Of a stretch of DNA of 64,000 nt, positions 20,645-31,378 are shown piece after piece. A model generated the notes under the pieces. The model did not search any database. It had not been told where the DNA came from and saw only the letters and a list, made by a program, of their open reading frames with translations. The translations under genes and the position numbers were made by a program. Positions within the stretch are counted from its first letter, which is position 1. The number at the start of each line of letters is the position of its first letter. The DNA is taken from assembly GCA_007570785.1 (NCBI GenBank), contig ML660201.1:50304401-50368400 (forward strand), in the 5' to 3' direction. Source of the stretch: Antilocapra americana (taxonomy: Eukaryota > Chordata > Mammalia > Artiodactyla > Antilocapridae).

Positions 20645-21290
20645 AGGAAAGTGATGGATTTTACCAAGTAATGATGAGAACATGGAGCCACAGGAAAACT
20701 CTCTGATGTTGCTGGCGGGAGTGTAAAATAGAACAGCCTTTTTGGGAAAAGCATTGACAGTTTCTAGGAACGTTAAACCTATACCTACCCTGCAACTCCC
20801 AAATCCCACTCTGAATGAGGGAAATGAAAATACATGTCCACATGCAGGCTTGAATATTCATAGAGATCTAATTCATAATAACCTTAAATAAGAAATACAC
20901 TACATGCCCACCCACAGGAAGACAGACAAACCTCCTGTAATGTACTCCTACAGGGGACTGCTAGACAGCCCTGAAAAAGAAGTCCCCCGCCCCGCCGTGC
21001 ATGACAACATGGAGAATATCACAGACACGCTGGTGAAAGAAGCCGAGTCAAGACAAACACCCTGAGGGATTCTACTGATTGAAGCTTCAAGGGTAAGTGG
21101 AAGTGATCCCCAGTGATATAAATCAAAACAGAGAGTTTCTCTGGGTTCAACAGAGAAAGGGCAGGAGGGAGCCCCACAGGGACCTGGAAATGTGCTAGAT
21201 CTGGGCTGTAGTCACACAGGCATAAACAGAGGGAAGTTTATCTGCTGTGCACTTCAGATTTGCTCACTTTATGATGCAGTTTTACTCAAT
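20645..21290 (+). mobile_element. L1M ORF2 3' end and 3' UTR
   Basis: Colinear with old L1: 'ttgctggcgggagtgtaaaa', 'gaaaatacatgtccacatgc', 'attcataataaccttaaata', 'ggtgaaagaagccgagtcaa', 'tttactcaat' at the end. Multiple stops; dead. Confidence 0.85.
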
Positions 21291-22439
21291 GGGGGAGAGA
21301 GAGGTGTGGGGGTCACTCCTCCATCACGGAGTGTTCTGAGGAGAAGGCTAAAGGAGAGGGTATGCACTGCTGGGGGATTCACAGTCACTGGTCACCGTGG
21401 GCAGTCAGGCTCCTCACAAGCTCCTGGGCTGTGGTTTCTTGCTCTGTGAAGGGGGAACAAGGAGGGCTCATGGCTCAGTCACGGGGATGAGGCTGCAAAG
21501 GTGCCTAGAACAGGGTCTGCCACTGGGTGGCCGGGACAGGGGTGGTCTCTGTCTGCCCTGGGAGAACAGGATTCCCTATGGGGAATACTACATAGCCCTG
21601 AAAAAGGCTTGGACCTAGAAAGTTTGCCCGAAAGTGTTCCCCTTCCCCAGCCCCCTCCATGGATGTGGCAGACATCAATCCATCAAGCTTAATGAAGTTG
21701 CTAACACCCCCCCCAACACGTGGGAGCTCTGGGTGCCCTGGTTACAGAGAGGCCCAGGGAGGCTCACATAGCCACAACCCAAAAGTTCTAACAGCGAGGA
21801 CGGTCCAAGGTCCCAGCATTCTGTGTCAGTGGCAGGAAGCACAGATAATGGGCCTCACAGAAGTGAGGGAGCAGGAGCAGGGTGGGCAGTGAGGCTCACG
21901 TCCAGGTCAGAGACCCTAAACCCTGTGCTTATCCCACCGCAGCAGCAGTAACCCTGGAAATACACTTCATACAAAAGGACACTTACCAGCTATGGAACTC
22001 CCTGGAGGAGTTTTGGGCCTCAGTTTCCCTCCTTTGGAGGAACCTAAGCCTTTGTGAGGGCAGGGGTTTCTGTGTGTCTTGTTCTCCTGCAGCACGGGCA
22101 TACGACACACTATGTGGCACATAGTAGGTGTTCAGGAAATGGTTTTTACACAGGAAATAGGTGATTCTGTGAATGCACATGGCATTCAAGGTTGGCTGGC
22201 CAGGCCCCTCCCACTTTACGTCTGTGTAAGGAGCCTCCTACCCTCACCCTGTGCTTCTGTCTGTGGGCCCCACCCCGGTCCACAGCGCCTCCTCCTGGCC
22301 ACCCCTTTCCTGTCTCTCTGCTCCCATGCACTGCTCTTGGCCAAGACTTTCACGCCTGGGAGGAAAGTCACAGCCTTCTCTTTTCTGATCTTTATAGCAT
22401 TTCAGAGATGATAGGGCCATTCCAAAGACCAGGTGTGGA
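21291..22439. other. Unassigned unique stretch
   Basis: About 1.15 kb. A short LINE/MIR-like tail 'tggcacatagtaggtgttca' sits at about 22113-22135. No gene supported. Confidence 0.4.
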
Positions 22440-22625
22440 CCAACCCCAGTACACGGGTTAAATCTGGCTGCCATCTGTGTGTGTAAATAAAGTTTTATTT
22501 GAACACAGTTACTCTCCTTTGTCTATGGCGGTTTACACACTACAACACCAGAGTTGAAAGGCTGCTACTGAAATTGACCTGCCAAGCCTAAAATATCCAA
22601 TACCCGGCTCTTTGCAGAGAAAGTT
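22440..22625 (-). mobile_element. Ancient hAT-type DNA transposon remnant
   Basis: Contains 'taaataaagttttatttgaa', 'gcctaaaatatccaataccc' and 'agtttgctgaactctgac', the reversed arrangement of the elements whose end reads like 'TCAGCAAACTTTCTCTGTAAAG'. Family not assigned. Confidence 0.6.
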
Positions 22626-22639
22626 TGCTGAACTCTGAC

Positions 22640-22835
22640 ACAGATTGAGTGCAGATTTTAATACTAATCTTTTGTTGCATCTTCACAACAGCTCTATAGG
22701 AGCTTGGGAACCACCTTTATGCCAATTTTATGGATGTGGAAACTGAGGCTCAGGGATGAAGGGTCTCATCCAGGTTGGGTACCCAGTAGGCGGCAGTACT
22801 GGGATTTGAATCCACCAATGTTCCAGGGTCTAGGA
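22640..22835 (-). mobile_element. MIR SINE, antisense, near full length
   Basis: 'ttgcatcttcacaacagctc', 'ccaattttatggatgtggaa', 'actgaggctcagggatgaag', 'tactgggatttgaatccacc' cover most of MIR. Confidence 0.9.
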
Positions 22836-22855
22836 ACAGACTAATTATTAATACA

Positions 22856-23005
22856 AACAGGATGAGATGGTTGGGTGGCATCATGACTTAAGGGACATGA
22901 GTTGGAGCAAACTCAGGGAGATAGTGAAAGACAGGGAAGCCTGGGGTGCTGCAGTTCATGGGGTCGCGAAGAGTCAAGACACAACTTAGTGACTAAACAG
23001 CAAGC
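22856..23005 (+). mobile_element. Bov-B LINE extreme 3' end
   Basis: About 150 bases: 'gatgagatggttgggtggca', 'gagttggagcaaactcaggg', 'gacacaacttagtgactaaa'. Severely 5'-truncated. Confidence 0.92.
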
Positions 23006-23514
23006 AGATCAACACAATGAGTCTAGTTTGCAAGATGCAAGGAGGTTCCATAAGCCCAAGAGAAGTTCTGTAGATGAGGGTAAACGAGGCCAGAGCGGCC
23101 CAGAAGGCCCTTGGAAGCAGCAGGATCCGTGCTGAGTCATTCAAGGAGAGGAGAGTTAGCCGGATGGGGGGAGGAAATATGGAAGGGGGGGGCAGCTAAC
23201 TGGGACAAGGCAGGGGCATGAGCCAGCTGGGAAAGCTTGGCCCAGAGCCGGGGTACTGGGGAACTAGAGAAAGACACTCTTGAAATGATGCTTATTTGTC
23301 TGCCGGGCCCCAAAAGGCTGCCGAGTCCACAGGAGAAGGACAGACATGCTGCAGGAAATCCCGTACCGAGGCATTGTGAGGATCCTGAGTTTCCTAAAAA
23401 GGGCAGAATTGAAAGCTGGGTACCCTTTGGCAGGGCAGGTTGTAAGCAAGGTTTTCCCTGTGGCCAAAATGTTGGTGAAAACTCCCGCAAAGGCATGAGC
23501 CATGTGAACTCGGG
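23006..23514. other. Unassigned unique sequence
   Basis: No repeat or gene recognised; a run of eight G at 23184-23190 is noted. Confidence 0.35.
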
Positions 23515-23665
23515 CGAGCAAGTGAACTCCGTGACTTGACTTTCTCAGCTATAAAATGGGGAACACCTTGGGCTGGTGGAAAGGGGTAAAAGCACTGATA
23601 TTCGCAAAGCACACCAAACAGGGCCTGGCAGAGAGTGAGTGCTATAGAAAGGTTCTCTAGGTAAA
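23515..23665 (+). mobile_element. MIR SINE
   Basis: 'gacttgactttctcagctat', 'aaaatggggaacaccttggg', 'caaacagggcctggcagaga' in sense order. Confidence 0.8.
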
Positions 23666-23699
23666 CACGGAACATAAAGAAGATCTGGCTTCAGCAAAT

Positions 23700-23960
23700 A
23701 TCAACTCCCAATTTGTTCGCCCCCAAATGATTCACGGGCTGTTCGGAATTCACAGTGTCTGATGTGGTTAATTTAAACACTGCCGCAGAATGGCGAGCCT
23801 GAACGGCATTTCAATGAACACAAACCTTATTTTTAACAAGACACACTCTGGCACTTGCAAGAACATTTAAAAATACCTTCCCCATTCCAAAGCTGCAACC
23901 AGGTCCGGGGAGAAATCCCTTGTTTTTGGGGTCACTGTTTTCTCCGGGACCTAGGCTCCA
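23700..23960. promoter_or_regulatory. Candidate conserved noncoding block with MEF2/TEAD/RUNX-type motifs
   Basis: Non-repeat, AT-rich but with retained CpGs. Visible motif matches: TGTGGTTA (RUNX-like) at 23763-23770, TTATTTTTAA (MEF2-like) at 23827-23836 and CATTCC (TEAD/MCAT) at 23883-23888. That texture suggests an enhancer-like conserved element; conservation itself cannot be seen here. Confidence 0.35.
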
Positions 23961-24124
23961 GAGTTGCTATGGGTATCCAGGGGGCTGAAAGTGGGAAAGA
24001 GAATTTGTAGAATGTAGATTGTTGATCAAACATCCAAGCTGACACCCGTCGGTCTGCTTGCTCATCTGTGGACCTGGGGTGGGGGTGGTGGTGGGGTGTC
24101 CTCAGACAGAGATTCTGCATCTTC
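23961..24124. other. Unassigned sequence with short GGT run
   Basis: A G/T-rich low-complexity run ('ggtgggggtggtggtggggt') lies at about 24077-24097. No gene. Confidence 0.35.
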
Positions 24125-24480
24125 TTTCATTCAGCAATTACACAGGGACACCTACTTCCCTGTGGACCCAGGGATGGGTCCTATGTCCTGGGCTCACTTT
24201 CCAGTAGAGAGACAGATAATGAACGTGGAGATGAATAAATAAGCCAATGAGATCATTCCAGAGGATGATATGTACTTTGGAGAAAGTCAAAGGGGAAAAT
24301 GGGACCCCTGTGTGCATGGTCGGGGTGAGGGTATTAGGATAGTGGGGGAAGGCTTCTTGGAGGTGGTGATGTTTATGATGCAAATAGAATGAGGAGGAGG
24401 AACCTGTCCTATAAGATCTGGGGAAGAGTGATAAGGGTAGAGGTAGTGTGGAGCCTGGTGATTGAAGAACCAACAGGATG
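24125..24480 (+). mobile_element. Ancient LINE-like fragment, family unassigned
   Basis: Follows the widespread old mammalian pattern: 'cattcagcaattacacaggg', 'gagatgaataaataagccaa', 'gggaaggcttcttggaggtg', 'aagatctggggaagagtg'. Probably an old L1M-class or L2-class end; I cannot decide by eye. Confidence 0.5.
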
Positions 24481-24689
24481 GTGGGGTGCTGGAGTGTGAC
24501 GGGCTACAAAGAGAGCGGCTGAGATGCAGGGATCCATATGAAGGCCCCTGCAGGGCTCATAGTTACAGATGCTATGTGGTCAGCACTGGCGTGGGACAGC
24601 GGCTCAGGGAGCCATGGGGAAGCCGCCGCACAGCCCCCACTGCCTTCCTATGAACGGTACCCTTTGCATCACTTAACCTGGCACTTCTG

Positions 24690-24745
24690 TGGGGCCACCG
24701 TGCCAGGCACATGGTAGACATTTCAGAAATGTTTAATGAATAGTC
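24690..24745 (+). mobile_element. MIR or L2 tail fragment
   Basis: 'gtgccaggcacatggtagac' followed by 'gaaatgtttaatgaatag' is the shared MIR/L2 3' terminus. Confidence 0.6.
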
Positions 24746-25296
24746 ATAAAAACCAGGTTTGCTTTGCTATCTGTGACAGGCTCCCAATCTCCAGCAAACC
24801 TGCTTGTTTCTAAGCGAAGCGCATGCTTCACCTATTTTCTTCTTTCAGACGGTTCTCATGTGTCTCTTCTCATCACCTTGGTGAGCCAGACTATTGGACC
24901 AAAAGAGCACCTGACGAGATCAAGACTGTGGGGCGTCTTGAAGCCCCACGAGAAGGGGGTACATCTTGGTCCTGTCACTCACAGCCCCATGGCTGAGAGG
25001 ACTGCAGTTTGATCGATGCCTGGGGTTGCAATGAAACGCCAACGTGCAAGTGTTCAAGGAGCAACACATAGAGGAGAGTCTGCCCACCAACGAATCATTT
25101 CCTTCAGCACCTCCTGGACTGCCACAGCAATGCTGAGGGTGTGCTGGGTCTGTACCACAGCACGTCCAGAAGGCTGCCTGAAGGAGACCGTGATTCCTTG
25201 ACCCTGTTTATTCCCAGTCTGAGAATATTCAATTCTTTGCAGGGAGACATTCTGGGATCATAAGCTCCTGTTCCGCCTCTTATCCAGGCATTTCTT
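24746..25296. other. Unassigned unique sequence
   Basis: No gene or repeat recognised. Ends with the left target duplication of the next SINE. Confidence 0.35.
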
Positions 25297-25455
25297 TTCT
25301 TTCTTTTTTTAGAAATATTTATTGTGCTGGGTCTTAGTTGCAGCATGTGGGATCTTCAGCTGTGGCAGATGGGATCTAGTTCCCTGACCCGGGATTGAAC
25401 CTGGCCCCTGCACTGGGAGCAAGGAGTCTTAGCCACTGGACCACCATGGAAATCC
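25297..25455 (-). mobile_element. CHR-2 SINE, antisense
   Basis: T-rich start (reversed tail), then 'gtgctgggtcttagttgcag', 'gatctagttccctgacccgg' and the reversed head 'ggaccaccatggaaatcc'. Flanked by exact 13-base duplications CCAGGCATTTCTT at 25284-25296 and 25456-25468. Confidence 0.97.
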
Positions 25456-25524
25456 CCAGGCATTTCTTACTGCAGGTGACTGACTACAAAAGATACAGGT
25501 TGTGTTCAACGTATTTCATGAACA

Positions 25525-25640
25525 GTATCAGGCAGCTTCACAAGTGTGGCCTCTTCAAATCCCCACTGTGAGGGAGCCTGCGATTCCCAATCTACAGATG
25601 AGGAAAACTGAGGCCAGAGGAAGTTATCGGAGGAACAGGA
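25525..25640 (-). mobile_element. MIR SINE, antisense
   Basis: 'cttcaaatccccactgtgag', 'ctacagatgaggaaaactga' and 'ggccagaggaagttatcgg' are antisense MIR. Confidence 0.75.
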
Positions 25641-26294
25641 TTTGTCTCTGGTGGCGTTCAGATCCATCTGGGTCTTCTGTCTCCACTCCGAGGGGCCAGC
25701 ATGAATGTGAAAGCAGAGTGTCAAGAGCTCTTCCTACGTCAAGAGCTGGGCGGGAGCCACGAGGGTCACTGAGCCTCGGTTGCCAGCAACCCCTCCACAC
25801 TGACTGGGAACGAATGCAGCAGCTGTGGCTGGGACCCCGAGGGCAGCTACTCGGGGAATCCAAGTCAGCATGCCACGGGCCAAGCCAAGCTGCTGCTTGC
25901 TGGGCCCTGGAAACACTATAGCAAACTGGACAGATTCAGTCATGGCCCTCCTGCAGCGGATGGGATGGCTGGATGGCGGTTAGTGAGCCAAAGGGACTTG
26001 CTGGGAAGGGAGCTGTGAGCTTGGTGTTGAGGGAAAAGCAGGCCCTGGTCAGGTGGAGATGGTGAGAGGAGGCAGATGGAGGGGAACAGAGGCTACTGAG
26101 GGGAGATGGGAGAGGAGGGGGCGCCAGCAGACAGGGGTGAGGCTGGCTTGGCATTTCCTCTGAGGGGTCTGATGGCTGGAGGAGGCCCCACAAGGCAGCA
26201 GGATGTGTCTAGGGACCCCGCTCACCCACTGGACTGGGAGGTTTGAATTCAGACAGGGCTTTCCCTAGCAACTTTTCTTGCTCCCCTTGTTGGT
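25641..26294. other. Unassigned unique sequence
   Basis: Open frames on both strands (139 codons plus, 85 minus) without splice or bias support. Nothing functional recognised. Confidence 0.35.
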
Positions 26295-26306
26295 CTGATA
26301 GAGCCT

Positions 26307-26507
26307 GAAGTGAAAGTGAAAAAGTCGTCCAGTCGTGTCCAACTCTTTGCGACCCCATGGACTATACAGTCCATGGAATTCTCCAGGCCAGAATACTGAA
26401 GTGGGTCGCCTTTCCCTTTTCCAGGGGATCTTCCCAACCTAGGGATCAAACCCAGGTCTCCCACATTGCAGGTGGATTCTTTACCAGCTGAGCCACAAGG
26501 GAAGCCC
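26307..26507 (-). mobile_element. Bov-tA SINE
   Basis: Antisense copy from 'gaagtgaaagtgaaaaagtc' to 'gagccacaagggaagccc'. Exact 12-base duplications CTGATAGAGCCT at 26295-26306 and 26508-26519. Confidence 0.97.
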
Positions 26508-26519
26508 CTGATAGAGCCT

Positions 26520-26984
26520 ACAAGGTTTCCAAATGGGGGGCTCCTCAAGTGACCCCTGGATGTCTATGGGCTTCCTGACGTGTGGGCCCTTGTGTACCCA
26601 GTGGAATCTGCAAACACCACAGAGCCAGAGACACATGGATGGAAGTCCCGAAAAAACGTGTGGAGTAGAGCTGGCCACTCTCTCCAGAAAGAAGGTGACA
26701 TTTAGCTCATGGCTGATACTCACATGATGTTCTCACAACCATGGTTCCCAGGGGCGATGCTCCCTGAACATCCTGCTTTAACCCCCTATTAATTACTTCC
26801 TACTTCTGGGCGATCCTAAGGCTCTAACTTTCCATTCCATCACTTTCCAGCACTCTCCTCTGATTCCACACAAACAATCCGCATGCCTGCTTGGCATCAA
26901 GACTGGGATAACTAACACACATGCCAAAATGACCCCTCTGGGCTCCCTACCTGGGCAAACAGCCACAGGCACCTTCCCAGGTAC
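26520..26984. other. Unassigned unique sequence
   Basis: No gene or repeat recognised; the last part may be decayed L2. Confidence 0.35.
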
Positions 26985-27413
26985 TCAGCAGAAAACCAGG
27001 AAGCCATCCTTGACTCTTCTGGTTCTCTCAGTGTTCGTACCCAACCCCTTGGCAAGTCCCAACTGTGCCATCTCCAAATATATCCCTCGGAGCCTTCCCA
27101 GCTTCTCCCAGCCACATCCAGGTCCAAGCCACCACTGTCTATTGCAAATCTCTCCAGCCTTCAAACGCAGCCGGCTGCAGCAGCCCGAGCAGCCAGAACG
27201 GGTCTTTTCAAAGCACATGTTAAATCATGTTATTCTCCTGCTCATCTCTCTCCAACGGTTCGCACTGTAATTAGAATCCAGTGCAAGATCTATTCCATGG
27301 CCTGCAAGACCCTTCCTGGTCTGGCTCTGCTCACCTATCCAGCTTCTTCTTTGCCTTTCCTTCCCAGTCACTCTTTATATCTGCCTTCTGTCCACCTCAC
27401 CAGCACACAGCTT
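26985..27413 (+). mobile_element. L2 LINE, left half, split by Bov-B
   Basis: L2 3' region in order: 'catccttgactcttctggtt', 'atctccaaatatatccctcg', 'ccaggtccaagccaccactg', 'atcatgttattctcctgctc', 'ttagaatccagtgcaagatc'. Continues at 27926. Confidence 0.85.
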
Positions 27414-27925
27414 TGCTATGACAAACAGATGGCATATTAAAAAGCAGAGACACTTCTTTGCCCACAAAGGTCCATATAGTCAAAGCTGAGGCTTTTCCAG
27501 TAGTAATGTACAGATGTGAGAGTTGGATCGTGAAGAAAGCTGAGCGCCAAAGAATTGATGCTTTTGAACTGTGGTGCTGGAGAAGACTCCTGAGTGTCCT
27601 GCAGACTACAAGAAGATGAAACCAGCTAATCCTCAAGGAAATCAACCCTCAATATTCATTGGAAGAACTGATGCTGAAGCTCCAATACTCTGGCCACCTG
27701 ATGCAAAGAGAGCCGACTCATTGGAAAAGACCCTGATGCTGGGAAAGATTGAGGGCAGTAGGAGAAGGCAGTGACAGAAGATGAGATAGTTGGATGGCGT
27801 CACTGACTAAATGGACACAAGTTTGAGCAAACTCTGGAGATAGTGAAGGACAGGGAGCCCGGCATGCTGCAGTCCACGGGGTTGCAAAGAGACAGACGTG
27901 AGTTAGTGACTGGACAACAGCAAAC
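27414..27925 (+). mobile_element. Bov-B LINE 3' end inserted in L2
   Basis: Sense 5'-truncated Bov-B: 'ggcatattaaaaagcagaga', 'tgtgagagttggatcgtgaa', 'tgatgctgggaaagattgag', end 'gttagtgactggacaacagc'. The C-terminal coding remnant has stops. It interrupts an L2 that is colinear on both sides. Confidence 0.95.
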
Positions 27926-28290
27926 AACGGGATCTCTGCACTTGCCGTTCCCTCTGCCTGGACCGCTTTCTCCAGATGTGCCTGTCTCCCTCCCAGGAGT
28001 CTGATCCAACCTCAGCGTTCCTCTTCACAGAGGCCGCCCCTCACTGCCTGGCCTGAGGCTGCCTCCCCATCACCTTCTACCACATCACTCTCAAATCCGG
28101 CTTCCCTATTTGTTTATGTGTCTAACGCCTCTGTACTGCCAAAACAGTGGAAGCTCCATGAGGATACATCCTTTCCGTCCTCTCTGTTTAGTTTGCCGGG
28201 GTACCTCCAGCGTCTAAAAGTGTACCCAGAAAACATCAGGTACCCAGTGAACACCTGCCAACTCACTGACTCACTCGGCACTTTTACTCA
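27926..28290 (+). mobile_element. L2 LINE, right half
   Basis: Resumes with 'gcacttgccgttccctctgc' and 'ctggaccgctttctccagat', then 'ttcacagaggccgcccctca' and 'agtggaagctccatgagg', the L2 sequence expected after the left half. Confidence 0.85.
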
Positions 28291-28599
28291 GACTGCTTCC
28301 TCCTCTGCAGGGCTCTTCCCTTTGCAGTTCCATTTCTTAGCCCAAGACATGTTGAAAGAAGACAAATGGTGGCACTCGTCCACTTCTGCTCAAAACCATG
28401 GCATCATCACCTTTGCTCAGGGATGTCTGTATGCTGCCGTTATCTAAAGGGTGGTGTTGGAGAATTTGTTTGGCTTACATCTGCAACCTTCGGCCCCTTA
28501 ACTCATGTTGCCAGCAAGGACAAGAGAAGGATTCTGGGAACAGAGGGAGGAAGGGCACCTCCATGTGCCAGGATGCACGGCAGAGCTTCCCTAGTATTA
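28291..28599. other. Unassigned sequence
   Basis: No gene or repeat recognised. Confidence 0.3.
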
Positions 28600-28742
28600 T
28601 CTCACCCGAGTATCCATCACCCCAGGGGACAAGCGTTGTTGTTGTTGTCATTTTACAAACGAGAAAGCTGAGGCTCAGAGAGTTTAAGCAACCTGCCCAA
28701 GGTCACACAGCTGGCAGGTAGTAGGAGTGGAACTCTAGACTG
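28600..28742 (-). mobile_element. MIR SINE, antisense
   Basis: 'cattttacaaacgagaaagc', 'tgaggctcagagagtttaag', 'ctgcccaaggtcacacagct', 'ggcaggtagtaggagtggaa' are a very clear MIR core. A (GTT)4 run sits inside at about 28636. Confidence 0.93.
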
Positions 28743-29024
28743 CCTCCTCAGGGAGAGAACCTCTGCGGGTCCTCGAGACAACCTTTTCCCCACCATCCAA
28801 GGTCCGGTCTTTAAGTAACTGTGCATCTTTTCAGTCCTTCGCAGAGGAAGAAAATGCCATCAGCCTCTCCTCAGAGGCGTCAGAGGGAGCATCTTGATGG
28901 ATTGCACTTCCAAAATAAGAATTCCTGCCATTTCTCCAAGTGTGATGGTGACCTTCCAGAGAAGAAGTGGAACTTCTGCTTTAAACACATAAGACATCCA
29001 CACTGGGTCCATTTATCATGTCCT
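28743..29024. other. Unassigned sequence
   Basis: No gene or repeat recognised. Confidence 0.3.
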
Positions 29025-29350
29025 GCTCCCCAGCTCCACTCAGGTCCCTGTTCAAAAGTCACATCCTCCGAGAGGTCTCCTCCCATCAGCTCTTCATCAC
29101 GCCCTCTCCCTGCCCTGCCTTACCTCTGCTCATCCCACTTGTCAATACCAGCTATTCTGTTGTATTATAAATACCACATATTTGTATGTTAAGTCCTTAA
29201 TTGTTTTCTTTTGCTGGAACACAAGCTCCAAGAGAGCAATTTTATCTGGGTTGGTTTTTTTTTTTTCTCCACTGTTGTATCCCCACTTACTAGAACCACG
29301 CCTGCCATATACCAGGGGACCAATAAACATTGTTTAAACAAAGGGATGAA
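29025..29350 (+). mobile_element. L2 LINE 3' end
   Basis: 'gttcaaaagtcacatcctcc', 'ggaacacaagctccaagaga', 'tgtatccccacttactagaa', 'ccaataaacattgtttaaac' run to the L2 terminus. Confidence 0.85.
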
Positions 29351-29461
29351 TTTAATTACTATATGATTCAGTACACATGCTATGCCTTTCTGACATGATC
29401 CTGTTTTTTCTTCCTTAAGTAAAGTTTTCATCATATAAGCTCTGCAAATTCAGAGTGGGAG

Positions 29462-29765
29462 ATTTTTTAGAAATACAGATAAACTTTGCAATATTGGTTT
29501 GATGTCTGCCATACATCAACATGAATTAGCCATATGTCCCCTCTCTCTTGAACCTTCCTCCTGCCCCCACCCTTTCCCACCCCTTTAGGTTGTTACAGAG
29601 CCCCAGTTTGAGTTCCCTGAGTCATACAGCAAATTTCCGTTGACTATCTGTTTTATATACAGTAGTGTATAAGCTTCCACGCTGCTCTATCTATTCATCT
29701 CACCTTCTCCTTCCTCCACCCCCCTGTCCTTATCAATTATTTTTCAATTAAAAATAAATAACTTA
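29462..29765 (-). mobile_element. Ruminant L1 3' end, antisense
   Basis: 'ccatacatcaacatgaatta', 'gccatatgtcccctctctct', 'tttaggttgttacagagccc', 'gagtcatacagcaaatttcc', 'tttatatacagtagtgtata' are homologous to the L1 end at 12288-12590 in the same orientation. Confidence 0.92.
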
Positions 29766-29984
29766 AAAAACACTACAAAGAAAGAAAGAAAATAGTTTGA
29801 TAGTATTATGAAGGATCATAAACAAATTAATAAACCATAAAAATGCAGATAAGCAAAGAGGAAAGTAGGACTCTTCGGTAATCCCACCATGTCACTGGTA
29901 TATTTAGGAATACTCTGCATCCAAAGATGACAAATTGTAGGCTCACCACTTTCCAGGTGCTGTGAGGCACTGGACTCTTGGATT

Positions 29985-30140
29985 AAGGCAGGGATCCTCA
30001 GCCATGGCACCGTGGACATTAGAGCTGCGTAATTCTCTGTCGTGGGTGTTGCCACATGACTTGGTCTCTAATCACAGGATGCCAGTAGCTCCTCCCCAGT
30101 CACGACAATCAAGAATGTCTCTAGAACTTACCAAATACCC
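29985..30140 (+). mobile_element. Possible hAT-type DNA transposon remnant
   Basis: 'gggatcctcagccatggcac', 'cacaggatgccagtagctcc' and 'cacgacaatcaagaatgtct' resemble the short mammalian hAT element whose middle reads 'gatgccagtagc...ccagttgtgacaaccaaaaatgtct'. Decayed; family uncertain. Confidence 0.5.
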
Positions 30141-30189
30141 CTGAGGCAAGAGGTAAGGTGTGCAAAAATCACCCCACCGAGACCTGACA

Positions 30190-31175
30190 ATCTAGAGGAG
30201 GAGACAGATGTTTCAAAAGGATTACACTGTACCTTGCCTTGAGTGCCTATGGGTGCTCTTTTATCAATATCTGTGAACCCATGTCCAAGTCCTCAGACTC
30301 ACTTCTGAGGACTGTGTGGTCCCACTTCTGACAATTCACACTACCACCCCCACTGCTGGATACTTAGGTGTGCCCCTGACTCTGATTCAAAGGCAGAGCC
30401 CAGAAGAACAGGGGGCCCCTCGGACTAACTCTGGACAGCCTCACCCAGCCTAGCAGCCATCAGTGCCACCATGGAGGAAAGGGCCTCAGACCCTCTGTCT
30501 CTTGGCTACACGGGGCACCAAGCCCCCAAATCCTCTCTCAGAGCCCCCTCATCACATCTACTCATTCCCTGCTCTACAGAAGGAACAGGAAAATGGGACC
30601 TGAAAAGGAGGGGATAGCTAGAGCAGGAGTGGCTGGTTGAGACTGTCTTGTTCAACATTCCCAGTTTACAGATGTGGAAACCATGGCTGGAATAGGGTGA
30701 GGCTGGTTAGCTCCTGGCATGAACGTCCTAAGGGGATTTTGGCACTGTTTTCTTTTGTGCTGTTGTTGTAAAGAAGTCATTTTATTTTCTACAAATGCAT
30801 GTGTGTGTACATGTTATTTTATAAAATTGAACACCTTGATGCAGACCCCCACTAATGTGAATTCTGTGGCTGTACGTGGGAAGCAAATCAAGGTCACCAC
30901 TGCTGTCTGTCTGCACTGACAGGTTCCCACCGTGACTGTCACCTGTGACTCATGAAGCGAGTCTCTATAACCTAAGCACGCAGTCAGCACCATTTTCTGA
31001 GGGCCACGGTGAGACTCAAGTGAGACAGAAGCAGGACAGAAAGGGGCTGCAAGGTAACTACTCTCACCCAGCACAAGCACTGCCTCTGGGGCCCCTCTGC
31101 TGAGCAACTCACTGTGTTACTCACTGAATCTCTGTCACAATCTCTGGAGGGACAGATGCTTTCGCTTTTATGTCC
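30190..31175. other. Unassigned unique stretch with a MIR scrap
   Basis: No gene. An antisense MIR scrap lies at about 30645-30700 ('cagtttacagatgtggaaac'). Confidence 0.4.
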
Positions 31176-31378
31176 AAAGCTTCCCTGGTGGATCACATGC
31201 TAAAGAATCCACCTGTAATGCGGAGACCTGGCTTTGATCCCTGGGTTGTGAAAATCTCCTGGGGAAGGGCATGGCAACCCACTCCAGTATTCTTACCTGG
31301 AGAATCCCAAAGACAGAGGAGACCGGCGGGCTCCAGTCCACGGGATTGTGAAGAGATGAACATGACTGAGCAACTAAT
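31176..31378 (+). mobile_element. Bov-tA SINE
   Basis: 'agcttccctggtggatcaca', 'gctttgatccctgggttgtg', 'cccactccagtattcttacc', 'gaacatgactgagcaacta'. Several CpG sites have decayed. Confidence 0.94.
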
